DNA from: Alistipes shahii WAL 8301
Lineage (GTDB): Bacteria > Bacteroidota > Bacteroidia > Bacteroidales > Rikenellaceae
NCBI RefSeq assembly: GCF_025145845.1
Contig: NZ_CP102253.1
Span: 3,410,001-3,474,000 of the forward strand
Direction: 5' to 3'
Length of the DNA: 64,000 nt
The stretch's first letter is position 1; each line of letters starts with the position of its first letter. Under the pieces are notes generated by a model. It worked only from the letters and a program-made list of their open reading frames with translations. It ran no database searches and was not told where the DNA came from. A program made the translations under genes and the position numbers. Shown piece by piece: positions 33,204 to 42,917 of this stretch.

Positions 33204-36200
33204 ATGAAGAAATTTTTCCTTCTCATGCTCTCGGTCTTCGCATTTTGCGCAGCCGATGCGCAGGTGACGACTTCGGGAATGAACGGCACGGTGACCGACG
33301 CCGACGGACAGCCGCTCGCCGGCGCCACGGTCATCGCCGTGCACACCCCTTCGGGCACGCAGTACGGCGCCGTGAGCGACAAGAACGGCGGCTACAACCT
33401 GCAAGGACTGCGCACGGGAGGTCCCTACACGGTGACCTTCTCGTTCGTGGGCTGCCAGAGCGTCGAATTCCCGGGACTGATGCTGTCGCTGGGCCAGACC
33501 CTCAAGCGCGACGCTTTCCTCAAGGACAGCCAGCAGCTCGAAGCCGTGGTCATCACGGCCGACGGCAAGAACAGTTCGATGAACGTCAACCGCGCAGGGG
33601 CGGTCACCAGCATCTCCAACGAGCAGATCGAACTGATGCCTACGGTCAACCGCAGCATGAACGACATCATGCGCCTCACGCCGCAGGCCTCGTCGACCAC
33701 CTCGGGACTGGCCATCGGCGGCGGCAACTACCGCCAGTCGTACGTGACGGTCGACGGCGCGGCGTTCAACAACATGTTCGGCATCGGCGGCAACCTGCCC
33801 GCAGGCGGTTCGCCCATTTCGCTCGACGCGCTGGAGCAGGTGTCGGTGTCGATAACCCCCTTCGACGTGCGCCAGAGCGGATTCACGGGCGGAGCGATCA
33901 ACGCCGTCACCAAGTCGGGAACCAACGACCTGAAGGTCTCGGCCTACCTCTACTCCAAGAGCGACCAGCTCCAGGGCGACAAGTACGACGGCGGCAAACT
34001 GTCGCTGAGCGAGATGCGGAACAACACGCTCGGATTCAGCGTCGGCGCCCCGATCGTCAGGAACAAGCTCTTCGTGTTCGCCAACTTCGAGCGCGAGTGG
34101 AACACCACGCCGGGCAACTCCCGGCTGGCCCGCACGAGCGAAAGCCAGGATTTCGGCAAAGCCCTGCAATACAACCGCCCGACGACCGCGAAACTCGACG
34201 AGATGAGCCGGTTCCTGATCGACAACTACGGCTACAACCCCGGCGCCTACCAGAACTATTCGGTGAAGACGCCCGGCTACAAGCTCATGGCACGCGTGGA
34301 CTGGAACATCAACCGCAACCACGCGCTGAACGTGCGGTTCAGCCGGACGCAGAACAAGTATTCGTCGGCCCCGTCGTCGTCCATTTCGCCGCTCAACGCC
34401 GGCAAAGTGTACGACAAGGACGTTTACGGCCGCACCTCGGTCTACGCCATGTATTTCGGAAATTCGCGCTACTATCAGGAGCAGAACTTCACGTCGGTGG
34501 CCGCCGAACTCAACTCCCGCTTCATGGACAGCCGCCTGACGAACACGCTTCGCTACACCTATTCGCACCAGTACGAGCCGCGCAGCTACGACGGCGGCAT
34601 CTTCCCGACGGTGGACATTCTGGAGCCTGCCGAGAACGGCGCGAGCGCCCTGTACGCCTCGTTCGGACTCGATCCCTTCACCGAAGGCAACCTGCGCGAA
34701 GTGTCGACGCACATCCTAACCGACGAGATCGGCTACACGCTGGGCAAGCACCGGCTGGTGGCCGGTTTGCAGTTCGAGCACAACCTGACCACGAACGGCT
34801 ACTTGCAGGGCGGCGCGGGATACTACGTCTACGAAAGCTGGGACGACTTCAAGAACGACAAGGCCCCGCTGGCGTTCCGCATCGCACACGGCAACAACGA
34901 CGCATTGTCGCAGGCGTTCCCCCAGTTCTCCCACATGCAGTACTCGGTCTACCTGCAGGACGAGATCAACGTGAGCGAACGTTTCAAGGCGACGGTCGGA
35001 GTGCGTTTCGAGGTTCCGGTCTATCCGTCGATCTCGGGCAACGAAAATAAGGACTTTACGGAGATCTTCGCCGACCACGGCGGCTACAAGACCTCGGATA
35101 TGCCCAAGGCGCGTCTGTCGGTGGCCCCCCGCGTGGGCTTCAACTGGGACATGACCGGCGAGCGCAAGTATATCCTCCGCGGAGGTACGGGCGTGTTCAA
35201 CGGCCGCCTGCCGTTCGTATGGCTCGTATCGGTGGCCGGAAACAGCAACACCATCCAGAACGGACTCACGCTTTACAGAAACGAAAAGGGCGACAACATG
35301 CCCAAATTCCACACCAATGTCAAAGACATGCTGGAAGACGTGTACAAGGGAACCTACAAGGGACATGACCTGGCGGCCAACACGCAGCCGACCATTCTGG
35401 ACAAGAACCTCAAAATGCCTTCGACGTGGAAAAGCTCGCTGGCGCTGGACCTGAAACTTCCGGGCGACGTCAACCTCAATATCGAGGGGATCTACAACAA
35501 GGACTTCAACTCGGTGACCGTCACCAAACTCGGCATGGTCGAGAAAGAGGGCGGCATCCGGCTCCCGGGCGAACCCGAGGCGCGCACCTATTGGGAAAGC
35601 GGCAATATCAGGAATAAGGACGGCGAGACCGTCAATCCCTACCTGATCAACAACACCGACGACGTGGACGGCTACTACGCTTCGGTCTCGGCGCAGGTGT
35701 CGAAAACCTGGGGCTTCGGTCTCTCGCTGACGGCGGCCTACACCTATTCGAGCGCCAAGAACGTGATCGACGGCATCGGCGATCAGGTGACCTCGGCATT
35801 CAGCACCAACACGTTCAACAAGAACGGTTCGAACGTGCCCGAACTGGGTTACGCATCCTACGTGTCGCCCCACCGCATCCTGCTCAACGTCGGCTACCGC
35901 CTCGCGCACAAGAGCGGCGCGTCGAACTTCGGGCTTTACTACGAGGCGTTCCGCCAGGGATATATCGGTTCGTACTCCTATTCGCGCTACTCCTACACGA
36001 TGTACGTGCAGAGCGGCAAGTACCAGAACCCCGTGACGAATGACCGCGGCGCGGTGAACCTGATCTACATTCCGACCCGCGAGGAACTCGACGGCATGCC
36101 GTTCACGTCGGACGAGAACAGGGAGGAGTACTGGAAATTCATCCGGAACGACGACTATCTCTCGAAGCACACCGGCGAATACTCGAAGCGCGGCGGCGCC

Positions 36201-36476
36201 GTGATGCCCTGGCAGCACATGCTGAACTTCCGCTTCTCGCAGGACTTCTACGTCAACGTCAAAGGCCGGCGCAACACGATTTCGCTGGGACTCGATGTCA
36301 ACAACATCGCCAACATGCTCAACCGCGACTGGGGCAACGTCAAACGGATCAGCACGACCAACATCCTGAAATACGAGAACGGCGCCTACACGTTCAACGA
36401 ACCCACATGGTCGAAGTACGCCGGCACGATTTCGACCTGGTCGGCGATGTTCAGCATCCGCTACACCTTCAACTGA
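33204..36476 (+). CDS. Oar-like TonB-dependent receptor
   Basis: 1090 aa. A signal peptide ends ADAQ, then a carboxypeptidase-regulatory-like domain (about 25-105, VTDADGQPLAGATV), a plug domain (about 120-240, with the DGAAFNNMFG segment) and a long beta-barrel whose final strand ends in MFSIRYTF. The combination, including QSGFTGGAINAVTKSGTN, is characteristic of the Oar family rather than SusC. These are outer-membrane TonB-dependent transporters; substrates are mostly unknown, with peptide or protein export/import suggested for some. No SusD partner follows. The start at 33204 is fixed by the signal peptide. Confidence 0.9.
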   Translation: MKKFFLLMLSVFAFCAADAQVTTSGMNGTVTDADGQPLAGATVIAVHTPSGTQYGAVSDKNGGYNLQGLRTGGPYTVTFSFVGCQSVEFPGLMLSLGQTLKRDAFLKDSQQLEAVVITADGKNSSMNVNRAGAVTSISNEQIELMPTVNRSMNDIMRLTPQASSTTSGLAIGGGNYRQSYVTVDGAAFNNMFGIGGNLPAGGSPISLDALEQVSVSITPFDVRQSGFTGGAINAVTKSGTNDLKVSAYLYSKSDQLQGDKYDGGKLSLSEMRNNTLGFSVGAPIVRNKLFVFANFEREWNTTPGNSRLARTSESQDFGKALQYNRPTTAKLDEMSRFLIDNYGYNPGAYQNYSVKTPGYKLMARVDWNINRNHALNVRFSRTQNKYSSAPSSSISPLNAGKVYDKDVYGRTSVYAMYFGNSRYYQEQNFTSVAAELNSRFMDSRLTNTLRYTYSHQYEPRSYDGGIFPTVDILEPAENGASALYASFGLDPFTEGNLREVSTHILTDEIGYTLGKHRLVAGLQFEHNLTTNGYLQGGAGYYVYESWDDFKNDKAPLAFRIAHGNNDALSQAFPQFSHMQYSVYLQDEINVSERFKATVGVRFEVPVYPSISGNENKDFTEIFADHGGYKTSDMPKARLSVAPRVGFNWDMTGERKYILRGGTGVFNGRLPFVWLVSVAGNSNTIQNGLTLYRNEKGDNMPKFHTNVKDMLEDVYKGTYKGHDLAANTQPTILDKNLKMPSTWKSSLALDLKLPGDVNLNIEGIYNKDFNSVTVTKLGMVEKEGGIRLPGEPEARTYWESGNIRNKDGETVNPYLINNTDDVDGYYASVSAQVSKTWGFGLSLTAAYTYSSAKNVIDGIGDQVTSAFSTNTFNKNGSNVPELGYASYVSPHRILLNVGYRLAHKSGASNFGLYYEAFRQGYIGSYSYSRYSYTMYVQSGKYQNPVTNDRGAVNLIYIPTREELDGMPFTSDENREEYWKFIRNDDYLSKHTGEYSKRGGAVMPWQHMLNFRFSQDFYVNVKGRRNTISLGLDVNNIANMLNRDWGNVKRISTTNILKYENGAYTFNEPTWSKYAGTISTWSAMFSIRYTFN

Positions 36477-36500
36477 TCTCCCGGAAGAGGCTCAAAAAGG

Positions 36501-36530
36501 AAGAGACCGGTTTGCGCCGGTCTCTTTCTT
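36501..36530 (+). terminator. Terminator of the Oar-like receptor gene
   Basis: Stem 36501-36510 with 36517-36526 (10 bp, 6-base loop) followed by TCTTTTG. It sits between convergent genes and may serve both. Confidence 0.75.
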
Positions 36531-36534
36531 TTGT

Positions 36535-37137
36535 TTATATGCAGTCCGATTGCAACAACCGCCGGCGCAGGGCGTCGCACGCCGCGTCGGGATCGCGGTG
36601 ATCGAAGACGAAGCCGTGAATGCCCAGAGCGGCGGCCGCCTCGATGTTCATCTCCCGGTCGTCGATGAAAAGCGTCTCGGAAGGGGTCAGGCCATAGCGT
36701 TCGAGCAGAATCTCGTAGATGCGCGGCTCGGGTTTCACGGTGTGCTCCTCGCAGGAGACCACCTCGCCGTCGAAAAGCCCGTAGACGGGGAAGCGGCGCA
36801 GGAAGTCGATGAACTCGCGCGACATGTTCGAAAGCACGTAGAGCCGATAGCCCGCCGCTTTCAGGTCGCCGACGAGCCGTTCGGTCGGCTTCACGGGTTC
36901 CTGCAGGTCGACGGCCAGCCGAAGGACGGCGGCGCAGGTCTCCACGGGGCGGCCGGTCATCCCGCTGATGGTGGCGGTCACCTCTTCGAGCGTCGACGTG
37001 CCGCGGTCGTACTCCTCCCAGAAGAGCGGCATGCGCGGGGCGCGGAGAAAACTGAAAAATTCGAGCAGTTCGGGGGTGCACTTGCTTTTATCACGGGCGA
37101 AAAGGACTCCGCCAAGGTCAAAAACGATGTTTTTCAT
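36535..37137 (-). CDS. HAD-superfamily phosphatase, subfamily IA (YihX-like)
   Basis: 200 aa from the ATG at 37137; the frame continues upstream for 51 codons but those are intergenic. HAD motifs: I, FDLGGV (about 6-11, nucleophile Asp7; the usual second Asp is Gly, as in YihX-type members); II, LSNMS; III, KPEPRIY; IV, FIDDREMN. The family dephosphorylates sugar phosphates such as glucose-1-phosphate. A minus-strand promoter (TTG, 20 bases, TATCTTTG at 37143-37150) lies just upstream and implies a very short leader. Confidence 0.87.
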   Translation of the reverse strand: MKNIVFDLGGVLFARDKSKCTPELLEFFSFLRAPRMPLFWEEYDRGTSTLEEVTATISGMTGRPVETCAAVLRLAVDLQEPVKPTERLVGDLKAAGYRLYVLSNMSREFIDFLRRFPVYGLFDGEVVSCEEHTVKPEPRIYEILLERYGLTPSETLFIDDREMNIEAAAALGIHGFVFDHRDPDAACDALRRRLLQSDCI

Positions 37138-37142
37138 AGGGA

Positions 37143-37173
37143 CAAAGATACTAAAAAGTCGAATGGGGCGCAA
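37143..37173 (-). promoter_or_regulatory. Promoter of the HAD phosphatase gene
   Basis: Minus strand TTG (37171-37173), 20 bases, TATCTTTG (37143-37150). A second TATCTTTG lies at 37233-37240. Confidence 0.6.
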
Positions 37174-37294
37174 CACAAAATCGCGCACAACTCCGTAAAA
37201 CCTTCCGACTGGTAAAAGGATCGTTACGCCCCCAAAGATACGAAAAATTTTGTTGGTGCGGGATTTGCAGGGTGTCCGGAAAACAATCAAGCCT

Positions 37295-38338
37295 ATGAAT
37301 CACGGTATAAGCATCCTTTTCCGCGCCATTCCGCTCGCAATGGCCGCCTTCTGCTTCGCTTACGGAGCCTATATTTTCGCGGCCGGAACCGACGCGGCTC
37401 GTCTGACGGCAGGTCCCGTCGTCTTCTACCTCGGGTCCATCTGCATCGCGCTCTACTGCACCGCCGCAACGATCATCCGCCAGATCATCGGGACCTACAC
37501 GGCGGCGGCGAAGTACCTCTTCCCGGCGATCGGCTACACGTTCGCCATGCTGACGCTCATTAGCGGCGCATTCATCATCGCCTCGCACTGGCCCGGCGCG
37601 CTGGTCACCGGACACGTCGTCTGCGGACTGGGGCTGATCACGGCCTGCGTGGCCACGGCGGCGACCTCGTCGACACGCTTCAGCCTGATTCCCAAAAACT
37701 CCGCCGACGACTCCTTCTCGGTCAACCCGGCCGGATTCACCCGCGCCGAGTCGTCGCTGCTGATCTTCATCGTCTCGGCAATCGCCGCCATCGCCTGGGT
37801 CTGGTGCATCCTGCTCTATGTGCGCGGAACGCTTCCGGCACACATCGTCGCCGGGAGCGTGATGTTCGGAATCGCCTGCGTCTGCACGTCGCTCATCGCG
37901 CTGGTCGCCAGCATAGCCCGCCAGGCCCGCGGCAGCTACACGATGGCCGAGAAAGGCAAATGGACGGGACTCGTGCTGACGATGGGTTCGCTGGCATTCG
38001 TGCTGGGGCTGATCCTGATTTTCGCCTATTGGGATCATCCGATCAACTTCGTGGGATTCGTGCTGATCGGTCTGGCGCTGATCTGCTGGAGCATTTCGAG
38101 CAAGGTGATTCTGCTGGCGAAAATCTGGCACGCCGACTTCCCGCTGGCCAACCGCATTCCGATCATCCCCGTGCTGACGGCGCTGGCATGCCTGTTCCTC
38201 GCGGCGTTCCTCTACGAGGAGGCCGCATTCCAGGCCAAATTCTTCGTCCCGGCGCGTGTGCTGTCGGGATTCGGCGCCATCTGTTTCACGCTCTACTCCA
38301 TCGTCTCGATCCTCGAAAGCGGAACGTCGAAAAAATAA
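37295..38338 (+). CDS. yhiM: YhiM homologue (DUF2776 inner-membrane protein)
   Basis: 347 aa, the same length as E. coli YhiM (350 aa), with about ten hydrophobic helices in two related halves. Segments such as LANRIPIIPV and the C-terminal CFTLYSIVSILESGTSKK closely follow the E. coli protein as I remember it. YhiM is an inner-membrane protein linked to acid tolerance; its biochemical function is not established. The start at 37295 (MNHGISILFRAIPL) matches the family; 15 upstream codons are unlikely. The divergent HAD gene and a convergent membrane pyrophosphatase are its neighbours. Confidence 0.85.
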   Translation: MNHGISILFRAIPLAMAAFCFAYGAYIFAAGTDAARLTAGPVVFYLGSICIALYCTAATIIRQIIGTYTAAAKYLFPAIGYTFAMLTLISGAFIIASHWPGALVTGHVVCGLGLITACVATAATSSTRFSLIPKNSADDSFSVNPAGFTRAESSLLIFIVSAIAAIAWVWCILLYVRGTLPAHIVAGSVMFGIACVCTSLIALVASIARQARGSYTMAEKGKWTGLVLTMGSLAFVLGLILIFAYWDHPINFVGFVLIGLALICWSISSKVILLAKIWHADFPLANRIPIIPVLTALACLFLAAFLYEEAAFQAKFFVPARVLSGFGAICFTLYSIVSILESGTSKK

Positions 38339-38360
38339 AAGGACAAAAGACTTTATTCGA

Positions 38361-38436
38361 TTTTGGAGACGCAGATTTGTGCTTAAACGAAGCGGGGCAC
38401 GGATGGGTAGTATCGGAATACGTCCCATTCGTGCCC
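38361..38436 (+). ncRNA. Structured intergenic element, copy 1 (downstream of yhiM)
   Basis: TTTTGGAGA (38361-38369), GCAGAT (38371-38376), then a 13-bp outer stem (38395-38407 with 38424-38436). Its loop contains TA/GT internal-loop bases and an inner 4-bp stem GTAT/ATAC closed by CGGA. A second copy with the same architecture lies at 63297-63380. Here no T-run follows. Confidence 0.5.
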
Positions 38437-38468
38437 TGCGAGCGCAAGTGCGAAGATGCCCTATAAAA

Positions 38469-40685
<2,217 letters not shown>

Positions 40686-40744
40686 ATCATAAATTATAGT
40701 TAGTTGGTTGTATGCCTCTGCAAACTAATCAAGTAAGGTGAAAA

Positions 40745-40752
40745 CAAATATA
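40745..40752 (-). promoter_or_regulatory. -7 box (TATATTTG) of hppA
   Basis: Exact consensus on the minus strand, 59 bases before the ATG at 40685. Confidence 0.5.
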
Positions 40753-40761
40753 AGAAAATAT

Positions 40762-40780
40762 CCCGGCCATGAAGGCCGGG
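40762..40780 (-). terminator. Terminator of mscL
   Basis: A 7-bp all-GC stem (40762-40768 with 40774-40780), 5-base loop, followed on the minus strand by ATATTTTC; 25 bases after the mscL stop. Confidence 0.6.
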
Positions 40781-40805
40781 CTGTTTCGTTCCGGGATTTT
40801 CTCGC

Positions 40806-41294
40806 TTATTTCTTCTGCTCTTTCAGCAGGTCGCGGATTTCGGTGAGCAGCAGCTCCTCTTTCGTCGGTGCGGGCGGTTCGGGAGCGGGAGCCGGAGCCT
40901 CTTCCTTTTTCTTCATCAGCCGGTTCATCAGCTTGACCATCAGGAACACGCAGAGCGCCAGGATCGTGAAATCCACGCACTGCTGGATGAATGCGCCGTA
41001 GTTCCAGTAGATCGGTTCTGCCGCTGCGGCAGCCTGCGCGGGATCGCCTCCTCCGGTCACCATGTCGCCCACGGAGTGCATGGCGTTCGACGTCACGTCG
41101 CGGACTTTCGAGATGTCGAGCCGCAGCTGCGAGAAGTCGGTGTTTCCGATCAGCGCGCCGATGGGCGGCATCAGGATGTCGTTCACGAGCGACGATACGA
41201 TTTTGCCGAACGCGCCGCCGATGATCACGCCGACGGCCATGTCCATTACGTTGCCTTTGAGGGCGAACTCCTTGAATTCTTTGAGAAATGCCAT
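40806..41294 (-). CDS. mscL: Large-conductance mechanosensitive channel
   Basis: 162 aa, somewhat longer than the 136-aa E. coli protein because of a longer periplasmic loop and a Pro/Ala-rich C-terminal linker. The N-terminal amphipathic helix and TM1 are typical (FKEFALKGNVMDMAVGVIIGG), followed by TM2 (FTILALCVFLMVKLMN) and a charged C-terminal helix ending LLKEQKK. It opens under membrane tension during hypo-osmotic shock. Single gene with its own promoter. Confidence 0.96.
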   Translation of the reverse strand: MAFLKEFKEFALKGNVMDMAVGVIIGGAFGKIVSSLVNDILMPPIGALIGNTDFSQLRLDISKVRDVTSNAMHSVGDMVTGGGDPAQAAAAAEPIYWNYGAFIQQCVDFTILALCVFLMVKLMNRLMKKKEEAPAPAPEPPAPTKEELLLTEIRDLLKEQKK

Positions 41295-41325
41295 ATCGTT
41301 TAAGGGTTTGATGTATAATTAGTAG

Positions 41326-41355
41326 CAAAAATAACTGTTTTTTCCGGAAATCCAA
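41326..41355 (-). promoter_or_regulatory. Promoter of mscL
   Basis: Minus strand TTG (41353-41355), 19 bases, TATTTTTG (41326-41333), 32 bases before the ATG. Confidence 0.7.
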
Positions 41356-41434
41356 TAAGACATACGATCTTCCGCATCCTGTTTTCGGGTTTATAAAATC
41401 CGCGCCTACCCGCCTTCGTGTCCGTCTTTTTTTA

Positions 41435-41442
41435 TACCTTTG
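41435..41442 (+). promoter_or_regulatory. -7 box (TACCTTTG) of the symporter-led operon
   Basis: Exact consensus, 23 bases before the symporter ATG at 41466. The -33 region is poor. Confidence 0.6.
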
Positions 41443-41465
41443 TAATTCGAACCCAAATACAAGTT

Positions 41466-42917
41466 ATGACTCCTGCCGCCGTTACCGCCACCGTCCTGGG
41501 CTACATAGCCGTCCTTTTCGCCGTCGCATGGGCCTCGGGCCGCCGTGCCGACAACGCCGGCTTCTTCACCGGCAACCGCCGCACCCCGTGGTACATGGCG
41601 GCTTTCGCCATGATCGGCGCCGCGATGTCGGGCGTGACCTTCATTTCGGTCCCCGGCTCGGTCGCCGCCGACTCGTTTTCCTACATGCAGATGGTCGCGG
41701 GCTTCACGGTGGGGCAGCTGATTGTGGCTTTCGTCCTGATTCCCACGTTCTACCGCCTGCGGGTCGTCTCGCTCTACGAGTACCTCGATAACCGTTTCGG
41801 CGTAAAGTCACACCGCACCGGGGCGTGGTTTTTCTTCATTTCGAAGATGCTGGGCGCCGCGCTGCGCGTCTATGTGGTCTGTGCCGTGATGCAGCTGCTG
41901 GTCTTTTCGCACTACGGCTTCCCGTTCTGGGGCAACGCCCTCGTCACGATGTTTTTCGTCTGGCTCTACACCCGGCAGGGCGGCGTCAAGTCGCTGATCT
42001 GGACCGATACGCTCAAGACTTTCTGCCTCGTGGCGAGCCTCGTGCTGTCGATCGTCTTCATCATGCGGGGGCTGGGTCTCTCGTTCGCCGATACGGCCCG
42101 CGAGGTTTCCGCTTCGCCCATGTCGCGCATTTTCTTCTTCGACGATCCCGCTTCGGGCCGCTATTTCTGGAAAATGTTCGCCGCGGGTATCGTCCTGCTG
42201 GTGGCCATGACCGGACTCGATCAGGACATGATGCAGCGCAATTTGAGCTGCGCCACGCCGCGCGACTCGCAGAAGAACATCGTGCTGACGGCTGTGAGCC
42301 AGATTTTCGTGATCTTTCTGTTCCTCGTGCTGGGCGTGCTGCTCTATTTGTACATGGAGCGCAGCGGCATGGCCGCACCCGCCAAGAGCGATCAGGTCTT
42401 TTCGCTGGTCGCTGTCGAAGGCGGATTGCCGCTTATCGTTGGCATTCTGTTTGTTGTAGGACTTATTTCAAGTACTTATTCAGCTGCCGGGTCGGCCCTC
42501 ACGGCTCTCACGACCTCTTTCACGGTGGATATGCTCGAAGGCACGAAACGCTATGGCGACGCACGCCTCACGCGCATCCGCCGCGGGGTCCACGTGGCGA
42601 TGGCGCTCGGGATGGCCGGCGTGATCCTGGCCTTCGAGTACTGGGCCGACGACAGCGTCATCAATCTGGTCTACAAGGTCGCCAGCTATACCTACGGTCC
42701 GATTCTGGGCATGTTCGCCTTCGGGATGTTCACGCGTCTGAAGGTCCGCGACCGCTGGATGCCGCTGGTGGCCCTCGCGGCCCCGGCATTGAGTGCGCTG
42801 GTGCAGTGGTGGGCGCTGAAGACCTGGGATTATCAGATTGGTTTCGAACTGTTGATTTACAATGCCGCCTTTACGATGATCGGCATGCTGCTGCTTGTGA
42901 AACGCCATGAAAAATAA
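41466..42917 (+). CDS. Sodium:solute symporter (SSS family)
   Basis: 483 aa from the ATG at 41466, directly after a -7 box; a start at 41418 would precede the promoter. Around 13 helices, with SSS hallmarks: GRRADNAGFFTGNRRTPW near the N-terminus, AAMSGVTFISVPG, and the GLISSTYSAAGSALTAL motif in TM8, which supplies Na+ ligands. It uses the Na+ gradient for uptake; the substrate is not deducible. It leads a seven-gene operon and its end overlaps the amidase gene by 11 bases. The amidase neighbour suggests uptake of a wall- or glycan-derived product, but that is inference. Confidence 0.92.
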   Translation: MTPAAVTATVLGYIAVLFAVAWASGRRADNAGFFTGNRRTPWYMAAFAMIGAAMSGVTFISVPGSVAADSFSYMQMVAGFTVGQLIVAFVLIPTFYRLRVVSLYEYLDNRFGVKSHRTGAWFFFISKMLGAALRVYVVCAVMQLLVFSHYGFPFWGNALVTMFFVWLYTRQGGVKSLIWTDTLKTFCLVASLVLSIVFIMRGLGLSFADTAREVSASPMSRIFFFDDPASGRYFWKMFAAGIVLLVAMTGLDQDMMQRNLSCATPRDSQKNIVLTAVSQIFVIFLFLVLGVLLYLYMERSGMAAPAKSDQVFSLVAVEGGLPLIVGILFVVGLISSTYSAAGSALTALTTSFTVDMLEGTKRYGDARLTRIRRGVHVAMALGMAGVILAFEYWADDSVINLVYKVASYTYGPILGMFAFGMFTRLKVRDRWMPLVALAAPALSALVQWWALKTWDYQIGFELLIYNAAFTMIGMLLLVKRHEK

